Source: Aurantiacibacter gangjinensis
Lineage (GTDB): Bacteria > Pseudomonadota > Alphaproteobacteria > Sphingomonadales > Sphingomonadaceae
Assembly: GCF_001886695.1 (NCBI RefSeq)
Contig: NZ_CP018097.1
Span: 124,001-188,000 of the forward strand
Length of the DNA stretch: 64,000 bases
Direction of reading: 5' to 3'
Shown: positions 16,623-25,072 of the stretch, one piece after another
Layout of the letters: the number at the start of each line of letters is the position of its first letter
Numbering within the stretch: position 1 is the first letter of the stretch
Program-made: the position numbers and the translations under genes
Notes under the pieces: generated by a model
Databases searched by the model: none
Seen by the model: the letters and a program-made list of their open reading frames with translations, nothing else
What the model was told of the DNA's origin: nothing

Positions 16623-18461
16623 ATGTCCGCCCCCCTTCGCAATATCGCGATTATTGCGCACGTCGATCATGGCAAGACCACGCTTGTCGACCAGCTTTTC
16701 CGCCAATCCGGCACCTTCCGCGAGAACCAGCGCGTGGAAGAACGCGCCATGGATTCCGGCGATCTGGAGAAAGAGCGCGGCATCACCATTCTCGCCAAGC
16801 CGACCAGCATCGAATGGGCACCTGAGGGCGGCCAGTCCAACTACCGCATCAATATCGTCGACACACCGGGCCACGCCGATTTCGGCGCCGAAGTGGAGCG
16901 CATCCTCTCCATGGTCGACGGCGTCATCCTGCTGGTGGACGCTGCCGAAGGCCCGATGCCGCAGACCAAGTTCGTTACCGGCAAGGCGCTTGGCCTGGGC
17001 CTGCGCCCCATCGTTGTCGTCAACAAGATCGACCGCAGCGATGCCCGCGCCAGCGAGGTTTTGGACGAGGTTTTCGACCTGTTCGTCAATCTCGATGCGG
17101 ATGACGACCAACTCGATTTCCCCGTGCTCTACGCCTCGGGCCGCTCCGGCTATGCCAGCGAAGACGCCGATGCGCGCGAGGGCACCCTCACCCCGCTGTT
17201 CCAGCTTATCGTGGACCATGTACCCGAGCCGGACCTCGATCCCGATGGCGATTTCGCCATGCTCGCCACCCTGCTGGACCGCGACGCATTCCTCGGCCGC
17301 ATCCTGACAGGCCGCATCGAAAGCGGTCGTCTGGAAGTCGGCATGCCGATCAAGGCGATGGACGTAAACGGCAACCAGATCGAAGCCGGCCGCGCCACCA
17401 AGGTCTTCGCCTATAACGGGCTGGAGCGCGAACCGGTGCTGCATGCCAAGGCGGGCGACATCGTAGCCATTGCCGGCCTGACCGAGGCAACCGTCTCCAA
17501 CACGCTGGCCTCCCCTCACGTCAGCACGCCGATCCACGCCCAGCCGATCGATCCGCCCACCCTCTCCATGACATTCTCGGTCAATGACAGCCCCTATGCG
17601 GGCCGCGAGGGCGACAAGGTGCAGAGCCGTGTCATCCGCGACCGGCTGGAGCGCGAGGCGGAGACGAACGTCGCCATTCGCATCACCGAAAGCGCCGAAC
17701 GCGATGCGTTCGAGGTGGCGGGCCGCGGCGAGTTGCAGCTGGGCGTGTTGATCGAAAACATGCGCCGCGAGGGTTTCGAGCTGTCCATCAGCCGTCCGCG
17801 CGTGCTGTTCAAGGATGGCGAGAATGGTCGCGAAGAGCCGTATGAGACGGTCGTGGTGGATGTGGACGATGAGTTCAGCGGCACGGTCGTCGAGAAAATG
17901 GCGCTGCGCAAGGCAGAGATGCTCGACATGCGGCCCAGCGGTGGCGGCAAGACGCGCCTGACCTTCTCCGCCCCCAGCCGCGGCCTCATTGGCTATCACG
18001 GCGAATTTCTGTCCGACACGCGCGGCACGGGCATCATGAACCGGCTGTTCGAGAAATACGGCCCCTACAAAGGCAAGATCGAGGGCCGCCAGAACGGCGT
18101 CCTTATCTCGATGGAACAGGGCGAGGCCATGGCCTACGCGCTCAACACCATCGAAGAGCGCGGCGTGCTGTTCATCGGCGCTAACGAGAAGCTGTACCAG
18201 GGCATGATCATCGGTGAGAATGCCAAACCGCAGGATCTCGAAGTCAATCCTTTGAAGAGCAAGCAGCTCACCAACTTCCGCGCCAGCGGCAAGGATGACG
18301 GCATCCGCCTCACCCCGCCGCGCAAGATGACGCTGGAACAGGCCATCGCCTACATCCAGAACGACGAACTGGTGGAAGTGACTCCGCAGAGCATTCGCCT
18401 ACGCAAGCGCCACCTCGACCCGCATGAGCGCAAGCGCGCCTCGCGCCAGGCGGAGGACTGA
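16623..18461 (+). CDS. typA: Translational GTPase TypA/BipA
   Basis: This is a ribosome-associated GTPase of the EF-G superfamily, needed for growth under cold and other stresses. The 612-residue length is standard. G1 is AHVDHGKT at about residues 12-19, G3 is DTPGHADF, G4 is NKID. The C-terminal domain has the family segment [24 protein letters not shown] 16623 has AGGAA eight bases upstream, and the in-frame upstream region does not resemble TypA. A terminator follows directly. The 300 bases before it, shared with the divergent receptor gene, contain no other gene. Confidence 0.97.
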   Translation: MSAPLRNIAIIAHVDHGKTTLVDQLFRQSGTFRENQRVEERAMDSGDLEKERGITILAKPTSIEWAPEGGQSNYRINIVDTPGHADFGAEVERILSMVDGVILLVDAAEGPMPQTKFVTGKALGLGLRPIVVVNKIDRSDARASEVLDEVFDLFVNLDADDDQLDFPVLYASGRSGYASEDADAREGTLTPLFQLIVDHVPEPDLDPDGDFAMLATLLDRDAFLGRILTGRIESGRLEVGMPIKAMDVNGNQIEAGRATKVFAYNGLEREPVLHAKAGDIVAIAGLTEATVSNTLASPHVSTPIHAQPIDPPTLSMTFSVNDSPYAGREGDKVQSRVIRDRLEREAETNVAIRITESAERDAFEVAGRGELQLGVLIENMRREGFELSISRPRVLFKDGENGREEPYETVVVDVDDEFSGTVVEKMALRKAEMLDMRPSGGGKTRLTFSAPSRGLIGYHGEFLSDTRGTGIMNRLFEKYGPYKGKIEGRQNGVLISMEQGEAMAYALNTIEERGVLFIGANEKLYQGMIIGENAKPQDLEVNPLKSKQLTNFRASGKDDGIRLTPPRKMTLEQAIAYIQNDELVEVTPQSIRLRKRHLDPHERKRASRQAED

Positions 18462-18468
18462 TTGGAGA

Positions 18469-18507
18469 AAGGCCCGGTCGCTGAAAAGCTGCCGGGCCTT
18501 TTCTTTG
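18469..18507 (+). terminator. Terminator of typA
   Basis: A 9-bp stem (AAGGCCCGG / CCGGGCCTT) with a 14-base loop is followed by TTCTTTG, eight bases after the typA stop. It may also serve the convergent gene at 18514. Confidence 0.75.
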
Positions 18508-18513
18508 ACGAGA

Positions 18514-19260
18514 TTAGAAGGCGTGCCGCTCCGCCAGGATCAACGCGCCGAACAATGCCACTCCGCCGAGAAAGGGGAAAAAGCGCCCCTTGCGCTCTTC
18601 GGGCAGCTCTTCCTTCAGCACGGTCAGGATGATGCCGCCTGCCACGAAAGCGAATACGCAGCCGACCACGACCGCGTCGAACTGCACTGTAATCCCCAGC
18701 AGCCAGCCAAGCACGGCACCGGCGCTCAGCACCCAGCGCCCGATCGCCATGTAGCCCTTCCGGTCATCCTGATACTTGGCGAAATCGGCAGTTACGAAGT
18801 GCAACATCATGGCAATGAAGAAGAGCAGGACGGTCATTCCCTCCTTCTCTTCTCGCTGCGCGACGAGATAGCCGATGACGGCGTTGAACAGGCCGTAGAC
18901 GATGCAATGCAGATATTGGCTGACCGTGTCCGCCATATCGTCGTCGCCGTGCTGCTTTTCGCGCAGGCCCGCTAATCGTTCCAGCCCGTAAAAGGTCACG
19001 AGCCCCGCCAGTGTCAGGCCGTATACGGCGGTTCGCGCTGTCTCCTCACCCGCCATCAGGCCGGTCGCAAATTCTTCGGTATGCTCGGCAATATCGGGCA
19101 TGATGTGCAGGAAGACATAGGTGACCGCCACGCCGCCCGCGAAAGACAGCCAGCCGCTGCGCGGATCGACATCGAGAAAGCGCATGTTGTGGATGAGCAT
19201 ATGCACCGCGACAAAGCCTGCCACCATGGCGCCGGATATCGCGATGTCGGTCATCCCCAT
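18514..19260 (-). CDS. Multi-span membrane protein, ZIP-transporter-like
   Basis: The 248-residue protein has about eight hydrophobic segments. The N-terminal part contains AVHMLIHNMRF and FLHIMPDIAEH, and the C-terminal part has GGIILTVLKEELPEE. These resemble the His/Asp/Glu-bearing helices of ZIP metal transporters (HLMPE-like and EELP-like patterns), but the usual double HxxxE metal site is incomplete. It is therefore a ZIP-like protein of uncertain activity. A CDS start at ATG 19260 or 19254 is possible. It is separated from the sdpI-like gene by 38 bases. Confidence 0.6.
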   Translation of the reverse strand: MGMTDIAISGAMVAGFVAVHMLIHNMRFLDVDPRSGWLSFAGGVAVTYVFLHIMPDIAEHTEEFATGLMAGEETARTAVYGLTLAGLVTFYGLERLAGLREKQHGDDDMADTVSQYLHCIVYGLFNAVIGYLVAQREEKEGMTVLLFFIAMMLHFVTADFAKYQDDRKGYMAIGRWVLSAGAVLGWLLGITVQFDAVVVGCVFAFVAGGIILTVLKEELPEERKGRFFPFLGGVALFGALILAERHAF

Positions 19261-19298
19261 GCCGGGTCAACAGGCGGCGGGGCGGCTCGTTCCGTGTG

Positions 19299-19955
19299 CT
19301 ACGCCCGGGTGCGCGAATGCCACAGCCACCAGCTATAGGCGAAAGGCACGAGCCCCGCGCCAAGCACGCTGGCGAGCACGATGGGTGCCAGCAGGGCAGG
19401 ATCGAGCGGCAGCAGCGCGGCAATGATGATGAGCAATCCTGCCGCCATGAACAGCTTGCCGCCCAGACGGTGCGTTGCGATCCAGTTGTCGGTATCGAGA
19501 ATGGCCCACGGCGTACGAATGCCGACGAAGAAGCCCGGCCTGCTCTTGGGCAGCACATTGCCGAGGATGACCAGCAGCAGTCCGGTACCGACGATAATGG
19601 CGTTGACGCCGATTTCCACGCCCCATGCAGGCAGGCCGACCACCGCCTGGATGACGATGCAGAGCAGCATCATGCCGATCCATGTCGCGCGCAGCACGGG
19701 TGCAGAGCCTTCCAGCCGGTCCTGCAAAGGCTCCATCGTAGGAATGATGGCGAAGAGCAGGCTGGTCAGAGCGAGTACGCCAACCGGTAGTAGGAGCGCG
19801 GTGAGCGCGGGTGCGAAATTGTCCGGCTCGCCCGCCGCATTCCAGTGGATGGGCAGTTGCGTGCCGTCGGGAATGCGTGCCTCGGTCACGAAGGCGAACA
19901 CGGTCATGGCGGCCATGATCGCCAGAGAAATCATCAGGGGCACGCGCACATTCAT
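19299..19955 (-). CDS. SdpI-family membrane protein
   Basis: The 218-residue protein has about six spans. The DUF1648-type N-terminus includes IPIHW-like LPIHWNAAGEPDNF, and the C-terminal SdpI region has KSRPGFFVGIRTPWAILDTDNWIATHRLGG (given here only as a motif span at about residues 135-165). In Bacillus, SdpI gives immunity to the SdpC toxin and senses it for the SdpR repressor. The gene overlaps the SdpR-like regulator gene by four bases (ATGA), as in that system. No sdpABC homologue is in the window. Confidence 0.85.
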   Translation of the reverse strand: MNVRVPLMISLAIMAAMTVFAFVTEARIPDGTQLPIHWNAAGEPDNFAPALTALLLPVGVLALTSLLFAIIPTMEPLQDRLEGSAPVLRATWIGMMLLCIVIQAVVGLPAWGVEIGVNAIIVGTGLLLVILGNVLPKSRPGFFVGIRTPWAILDTDNWIATHRLGGKLFMAAGLLIIIAALLPLDPALLAPIVLASVLGAGLVPFAYSWWLWHSRTRA

Positions 19956-20257
19956 TCCGGTTTCTCCTGACCTACGGGCCGTATCGGCGCTGTGTCGGAC
20001 ATCATCCCCATGCGACCCATAAAGCCGTGCAACGCCTCTTCCAGCGTCGACATGTTGAGCGAATAGATGACCTGCCCGCCCCTGTTTTCCGACAGCACCA
20101 ACCCGGCGTCGCGCAGTTTGGCGAAGTGGCCGGACATGGTCGGTTTCGATACCGGGAAATTGTCCGCCAATTCGCCAGCCGACTTGCTGCCCTGCTTGAG
20201 CAGTTCAAGCACTTCGCGGCGGATCGGGTGCGACAGGGCATCGAAAACGGTAGCCAT
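19952..20257 (-). CDS. ArsR-family regulator, SdpR-like autorepressor
   Basis: A 101-residue winged-helix protein. DALSHPIRREVLELLKQGSKSAGELA and KPTMSGHFAKLRDAGLV form the HTH, and NRGGQVIYSLNMS forms the wing. No metal-binding Cys pair is present, so metal sensing is unlikely. The sequence type and the overlap with the SdpI-family gene identify it as an SdpR-like autorepressor. An inverted repeat five bases upstream of the start is a good operator candidate. Confidence 0.87.
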   Translation of the reverse strand: MATVFDALSHPIRREVLELLKQGSKSAGELADNFPVSKPTMSGHFAKLRDAGLVLSENRGGQVIYSLNMSTLEEALHGFMGRMGMMSDTAPIRPVGQEKPE

Positions 20258-20261
20258 CTCT

Positions 20262-20281
20262 ATTTAGGCAATAGGCTAAAT
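20262..20281. promoter_or_regulatory. Candidate SdpR-like operator
   Basis: The inverted repeat ATTTAG-N8-CTAAAT lies immediately upstream of the sdpR-like start codon. Its position and spacing suit an ArsR-family dimer that represses its own operon. The regulator-site link is an inference. Confidence 0.45.
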
Positions 20282-20352
20282 GAAGGCCAGCCGCAAGTGG
20301 ATTTACCCTACGCCTCTCGCCAAGTGCTGCGCTGTCAGCTAACGGCTGGCCG

Positions 20353-21540
20353 ATGGATGTGTCCGATCTTCGCGTTGCGCTGTTCAGCGGGAACTACAAT
20401 TACGTTCGCGACGGTGCCAACCAGGCGCTCAATCGCCTCGTCGATTACCTGCTGCGACAGGGCGCCAAGGTGCGCGTCTATTCGCCGACCACCGATACGC
20501 CTGCTTTCGAGCCTGCCGGCGAGCTTGTCAGCCTGCCATCGGTGCCGATCCCGGGGCGCAGCGAATACCAGTTCTCCACCCACCTCGGCAGCGAGGTGAA
20601 AGCGAACCTTGCCGAGTTCGACCCGCATATCGTGCATATCTCCAGCCCCGACATTGCCGGGCACCGTGCGCTGAGCTGGGCGCGGGGCCGCGGCACGCCG
20701 GTGCTGGCGAGCGTGCACACCCGTTTCGAAACCTATCCCCGCTATTATGGCCTTGGTTTTACCGAGCCGCTGCTCGTCGCGATGCTGCGCCGGTTCTACC
20801 ATCGCTGCGACGCCATCGTAGCGCCGTCCCCCTCGATGATCGCGGAATTGCGCGAGCAGGGCATGCATTGCGATATCGGCACATGGTCGCGCGGCGTGGA
20901 TCGCAGCATCTTCTCGCCCGATGCGCGGGACGTGGAATGGCGGCAATCGCTCGGCATTGGAGAGGATGACATGGCCATCGGCTTTCTCGGCCGCCTCGTG
21001 CTGGAGAAAGGCCTCGACATTTTCGCCGACACCATGGTGGAGCTGCGCCGCCGCGGCGTAGCGCACAAGGTGCTCGTGATCGGCGAAGGGCCCGCAAAGG
21101 GGTTCTTCGAGGAGAAAGTGCCCGAGGCATGTTTCGTCGGCTTCCAGCAGGGCAAAGGTCTGGGCCGCGCGGTGGCCAGCATGGATGTGCTTCTCAACCC
21201 ATCTGTTACCGAGACGTTCGGCAATGTGACGCTGGAGGCAATGGCTTGCGGTGTCCCGGTGATTGCTGCCGATGCCACTGGCGCCTCCAGCCTGGTGGTG
21301 GATGGCGAAACCGGCCATCTGGTGCCGCCGCGCGATGTTTCTGCTTATGCCGACAAGTTGCAGGCTTATGCTCAGCAGCCCGACATGCGCCGTGCCCATG
21401 GCGCGGCAGGCGCGCGGCGAGCGGATGAATTCGACTGGGACACCATCAATGGCGCAGTGGCGGATACCTATCTGCGCCTTATTGCGCAGCGCGCTCGCGC
21501 GGGCGGCAAGCTGCCCGCCGCACCCGCCTGCTCAGCGTAG
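20353..21540 (+). CDS. Glycosyltransferase family 4 (GT-B fold)
   Basis: The protein has 395 residues. The N-terminal domain begins RVALFSGNYNYVRDGANQAL, a GT4 acceptor loop, and includes PDIAGHRALSWARGRGTPVLASVHT. The C-terminal nucleotide-sugar domain has FLGRLVLEKGLDIF and the EX7E-like TETFGNVTLEAMACGVPV. It resembles the family of MgtA/PimB/SqdX-type mannosyl- or sulfoquinovosyl-transferases, so a glycolipid product is plausible. The exact donor and acceptor cannot be read from sequence. Its 3' end overlaps the convergent membrane protein gene by nine bases. Confidence 0.88.
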   Translation: MDVSDLRVALFSGNYNYVRDGANQALNRLVDYLLRQGAKVRVYSPTTDTPAFEPAGELVSLPSVPIPGRSEYQFSTHLGSEVKANLAEFDPHIVHISSPDIAGHRALSWARGRGTPVLASVHTRFETYPRYYGLGFTEPLLVAMLRRFYHRCDAIVAPSPSMIAELREQGMHCDIGTWSRGVDRSIFSPDARDVEWRQSLGIGEDDMAIGFLGRLVLEKGLDIFADTMVELRRRGVAHKVLVIGEGPAKGFFEEKVPEACFVGFQQGKGLGRAVASMDVLLNPSVTETFGNVTLEAMACGVPVIAADATGASSLVVDGETGHLVPPRDVSAYADKLQAYAQQPDMRRAHGAAGARRADEFDWDTINGAVADTYLRLIAQRARAGGKLPAAPACSA

Positions 21541-21987
21541 CACGCCGCGCGCCGTCATGCGGCGGCAATAAACGGCCAGCGCAACCGTCACGACGATGAT
21601 GAATCCTGTAAACGCCCAAAAGAATGGCGAGCTCAGCTCGGGCGGGACATCCCCTACGATCTGATGGATCGTCGATACGAACAATCCCGCCAGCGACGCG
21701 TAGAAAGCGAATGTCGCAAACCGGCTGCGCAGCAAAAGCAAGATCGAGCCTGCCAACGCGCCCCAGACGCCAAATGCCCAGGCCGCGTCTGCCCATGCGG
21801 GAAATGTCGTGAAATAATCCAGCATCACATCCAGCGGCACGTTCGCGTTTTCGGCCGACATGCGCAGGTAATCCATATTGCGCGTCTGCGTCATCACATA
21901 GTCATTGGCGCCGACTGCGTGCCACAGCAGCGACGCGATACCGATCACCCAAAGGTGCCACGGCGTGGATGCTCTATCGCCAATCAT
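21532..21987 (-). CDS. Four-span membrane protein of unknown function
   Basis: The protein has 151 residues from ATG 21987, which has GGAGAG about eight bases upstream. There are hydrophobic segments near residues 10-26, 66-86, 90-108 and 122-142. The second loop contains MTQTRNMDYLRMSAENANV, which I have seen only as an unnamed family in sphingomonads. No catalytic motif is visible. Confidence 0.75.
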   Translation of the reverse strand: MIGDRASTPWHLWVIGIASLLWHAVGANDYVMTQTRNMDYLRMSAENANVPLDVMLDYFTTFPAWADAAWAFGVWGALAGSILLLLRSRFATFAFYASLAGLFVSTIHQIVGDVPPELSSPFFWAFTGFIIVVTVALAVYCRRMTARGVLR

Positions 21988-22058
21988 ATTGTCTCTCCCC
22001 CGAGAGCGACCCGGAGGAGAGGCTATCACGCCCGTTCAATTCGGCAAAATGCCTTGCG

Positions 22059-22955
22059 TCAGAGACGCTCGATCCGCCGCGCCATTTCGTCGATCAGGTC
22101 GATGACCTTGTCCTTGTTCGCGCCGTTCAGCTCGCCGCGTGCCGCGCGGTTGGTGATGACCGAGGCAAGGTTGCCGATGGAGCGCATGACATCGGAAGAC
22201 CGTGCTGCCCGTGCGCGCTTGGCTCGCCGCCCGACACGGTCGAGCAGCGGGTCGATCTCGTCGGCGCGCTCGTCCAGCTCCTCCCGCCCGGCGTCGGTCG
22301 CTTCATAGACCTTGCGCGCGCTTTCGCCGTCCTGTTCGGCGATTACGCCTTCATCCACCATCATGGCGAGCGTGGGATAGACCACGCCCGGGCTCGGCGC
22401 GTAACTGCCGTCGCTCGCCTCTTCCAGCGCCTTGATGCAATCATAGCCGTGGCGCGGTTCTTCGGCGATCAAGCCCAGCAGCACCAGCCGCAATTCGTCG
22501 CCGCCGAACATGCGCTTGCGCCGCATGCGCTTGGCGCGTTGCGGTCCCTTGCCGGGCTTCATGACTTTGCCGAAGGGGAAGTTGTCGCCGAACACGCCGT
22601 TGCGTCCGAACGGTCCATTGGGTCCGAATGGTCCGTTGGCACCGAACGGGCCCTCGGCCCCGAAAATGCCTTCCGGTCCGAACGGGTCTTTCCTGCGGCG
22701 GCCGCGTCGATTGCTGTCATCATCCGTATCATCACAGTCGATATCGACATCGACATCGAAGTCGTCACCCTCCGGTGCGTCCTCCATGTCGATCTCCACC
22801 TCGATGTCGACGTCGAAATCCTCGCCTTCAGGATGGTCTTCGATATCGCCTTCGATGGGCCTGCCTTCGGACTTCCGAGCCTTCCGCGCAGCAGCTCGCT
22901 TCGCAGGCTTGCGCGGCTTGGCCGCCTTGTCGCTGGTGCTCTTTCGCTTTGTCAT
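22059..22955 (-). CDS. PadR-family regulator with acidic and FG-repeat N-terminal extension
   Basis: The 298-residue protein is built in blocks. Residues 1-32 are Lys/Arg/Ala-rich. Residues 36-80 are very acidic, with two copies of EGxDFDVD. Residues 91-130 are a series of Phe-Gly repeats of the form PFGxNG. Residues 131-149 are basic. A PadR winged helix lies at about 150-225 (LRLVLLGLIAEEPRHGYD, YAPSPGVVYPTLAMM), followed by a helical C-terminus for dimerisation. PadR proteins repress genes in response to small ligands. The paired palindromes upstream suggest autoregulation. Normal PadR proteins are 110-200 residues, so the extension is the odd part. Confidence 0.88.
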   Translation of the reverse strand: MTKRKSTSDKAAKPRKPAKRAAARKARKSEGRPIEGDIEDHPEGEDFDVDIEVEIDMEDAPEGDDFDVDVDIDCDDTDDDSNRRGRRRKDPFGPEGIFGAEGPFGANGPFGPNGPFGRNGVFGDNFPFGKVMKPGKGPQRAKRMRRKRMFGGDELRLVLLGLIAEEPRHGYDCIKALEEASDGSYAPSPGVVYPTLAMMVDEGVIAEQDGESARKVYEATDAGREELDERADEIDPLLDRVGRRAKRARAARSSDVMRSIGNLASVITNRAARGELNGANKDKVIDLIDEMARRIERL

Positions 22956-22980
22956 CGCAACACTCCAAACATCGTCCCGC

Positions 22981-23001
22981 GATATATCTAAGATATATCT
23001 T
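22981..23001. promoter_or_regulatory. Candidate PadR operator: paired GATATATC palindromes
   Basis: Two copies of the palindrome GATATATC lie at 22981-22988 and 22992-22999, 11 bases apart (about one helical turn). The second is extended to AAGATATATCTT at 22990-23001. They lie 26 bases upstream of the padR start, between padR and divergent rarA. The AT-rich symmetry in a GC-rich genome marks them as a probable regulator site. Confidence 0.55.
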
Positions 23002-23060
23002 GGCGCATGCAAGATGCAGGAGGTGTCGCAATTTGCGCCGCCACCGCTACATAGGCTGCC

Positions 23061-24374
23061 ATGGCCGACCTGTTTGCCGATGACCTGCCCCAGACGCCGC
23101 CCGAAACGTTGCGCGAGGATGCTCCGCTCGCCGACCGGCTGCGCCCGCGCGCTTTGAGCGAGGTGATCGGGCAGGAGCACCTGACGGGGCCGATTGGCGC
23201 GATCGGAAGGATGGTGGCTGCCGGCAGGCTCTCCAGCATGGTCCTTTGGGGGCCGCCCGGCACCGGGAAGACCAGCATCGCCCGCCTGCTCGCCGCCGAG
23301 GTAGGCATGCGCTACGAAGCCGTGAGCGCGGTTTTCAGCGGCGTGGCGGACCTGAAGAAAGCCTTTGCTGCTGCCGAAACGGCGCAAAAGGCTGGCCAGC
23401 GCACGCTGCTATTCGTGGACGAAATTCACCGCTTCAACCGCGCGCAGCAGGATGGCTTCCTGCCTTTCGTGGAACGCGGTCTGGTGACGCTGGTGGGCGC
23501 GACCACCGAAAATCCCAGTTTCGAACTCAATGCCGCGCTCCTCAGCCGCGCGCAGGTGTTGATCCTGCATCGCCTCGATGCGGAAGCGCTGACCAAATTG
23601 CTTGAGCGGGCCGAGGAATTGGAAGGCCCCCTGCCCCTCACCCCCGAGGCGCGCGATGCGCTGATTGCCAGCGCCGATGGCGACGGGCGTTTCCTGCTCA
23701 ACCAGGCCGAAACGCTCTATGCTGCGCAAATCGAGGAGCCGCTCGGCCCGGCGGAGCTGGGCGCGTTCCTTCAGCGGCGCGTCGCCGTGTACGACAAGGA
23801 TCGTGAGGGGCACTACAACCTCATTTCCGCGCTGCATAAGGCGGTGCGCGGGTCGGACCCGCAAGCCTCGCTCTATTATCTCGCAAGGATGCTCGTCGCC
23901 GGCGAAGAACCGCTGTTCCTCGCGCGCCGCCTGATCCGCATGGCGGTGGAGGATATCGGCCTCGCAGACCCGCAGGCGCTCACCCAATGCGTCGCCGCGA
24001 AGGATGCATACCAGTTCCTCGGCAGCCCGGAAGGCGAACTGGCGCTTGTGCAAGCTTGCCTCTATCTTGCCAGCGCGCCCAAATCGAACGCGGTTTACAA
24101 GGCGCAGAAGGCCGCCTTTAAAAGCGCGAAAGAGACAGGCAGCCTGATGCCGCCGATGAACATCGTGAACGCGCCGACCAAGCTGATGAAGGATGTCGGC
24201 TACGGCAAGGGCTACAGCTACGATCACGATGCGGATGAGGGCTTTTCCGGCGACAATTACTGGCCCGAAGAGATGGAGCCGCAAACCTATTACCGCCCGG
24301 TAGAGCGCGGGTTCGAACGCGAAATCGCCAAGCGGCTGGACTATTGGGAAAAGCTGAAGGGGGAGCGAGAGTGA
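23061..24374 (+). CDS. rarA: Replication-associated recombination protein A (RarA/MgsA)
   Basis: This AAA+ ATPase acts at stalled replication forks. Its 437 residues are typical. It opens LADRLRPRALSEVIGQEHL. Walker A is GPPGTGKTS near residue 59, Walker B is LLFVDEIHRFNRAQQD, and sensor 1 is GATTENPSFELN. The C-terminal tetramerisation region has DIGLADPQAL and the closing YYRPVERGFE. The in-frame N-terminal addition MADLFADDLPQ is common in alphaproteobacteria. The following gene overlaps its stop (GTGA). Confidence 0.96.
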   Translation: MADLFADDLPQTPPETLREDAPLADRLRPRALSEVIGQEHLTGPIGAIGRMVAAGRLSSMVLWGPPGTGKTSIARLLAAEVGMRYEAVSAVFSGVADLKKAFAAAETAQKAGQRTLLFVDEIHRFNRAQQDGFLPFVERGLVTLVGATTENPSFELNAALLSRAQVLILHRLDAEALTKLLERAEELEGPLPLTPEARDALIASADGDGRFLLNQAETLYAAQIEEPLGPAELGAFLQRRVAVYDKDREGHYNLISALHKAVRGSDPQASLYYLARMLVAGEEPLFLARRLIRMAVEDIGLADPQALTQCVAAKDAYQFLGSPEGELALVQACLYLASAPKSNAVYKAQKAAFKSAKETGSLMPPMNIVNAPTKLMKDVGYGKGYSYDHDADEGFSGDNYWPEEMEPQTYYRPVERGFEREIAKRLDYWEKLKGERE

Positions 24375-25069
24375 CTTTGCGTAAGGCTCTATGCCTAGTG
24401 CTTGCGACAACCGGTCTTATGACCGGCACCGCCCATGCGCAGGATCGTCCGGATCCAGCCATCTGTGAGCGTCTGCAAGCCGAGCGGGGGCTACCCATGG
24501 CGGAGCCGGTCTCTCTCGAAATACCCGCCAGCTTTTCGGATCGCGCCGTGCAAACAGGCAGATGGTTGGCCACGCTAAATGCGAATGGCGGCACGGACTG
24601 CACCTTCCTTGGCTGGGTTATCACCGCAGAACCACTGGAGGCCCTGTCCGATCGCTTCATCGGCTTCGCTTGGACCGGCTACGTCACCTATGGTTACACG
24701 CTGATAGACACCGGCGCTGGAAGAATGACAATCGATACCGGATCGCGGCCCGTATTTTCTCCGCGTGGTGATCGTCTGGCATTCGTCGAAGTCTCGGATG
24801 TGCGGATCGCATTCAAGGGATTCGCGGTTTACCAAATCGGCGACGGATCCTTCACACCGCTGCATGTCGACACATTCCTGCCCTACCATGCGGATTGGCG
24901 GGTGGATGAATGGGCTAACGAGGATTGCATCTTGCTATCCGCCGTCCCCCGTAGCCGGATCAACAACGATTATTCGCGGCTGCCTGATGCAGAGCGAGAT
25001 CGCTACGTCGCCGGACGCCAAAATGGATGGCGGCTATCGCCCGGCACGCAATGTCCGGACTATCCTTAG
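24371..25069 (+). CDS. Uncharacterised exported protein
   Basis: The start GTG overlaps the rarA stop as GTGA, giving 232 residues. A signal peptide is clear (basic MTLRK, hydrophobic core, GTAHAQ with cleavage after Ala). The mature part is 210 residues with several Cys (near residues 29, 57 and 224). The middle segment DTGSRPVFSPRGDRLAFVE resembles a single beta-propeller blade (TolB/WD40-like PD40 motif). I recognise no defined family. The product is probably periplasmic. Confidence 0.7.
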   Translation: MTLRKALCLVLATTGLMTGTAHAQDRPDPAICERLQAERGLPMAEPVSLEIPASFSDRAVQTGRWLATLNANGGTDCTFLGWVITAEPLEALSDRFIGFAWTGYVTYGYTLIDTGAGRMTIDTGSRPVFSPRGDRLAFVEVSDVRIAFKGFAVYQIGDGSFTPLHVDTFLPYHADWRVDEWANEDCILLSAVPRSRINNDYSRLPDAERDRYVAGRQNGWRLSPGTQCPDYP

Positions 25070-25072
25070 ACC

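Noticed and set aside
22572-22690. Tandem repeat in DNA that might be a CRISPR or other array
   Set aside because: The repeats are short codon-level repeats of the PFGxNG segment within the padR coding frame, with no spacer structure.
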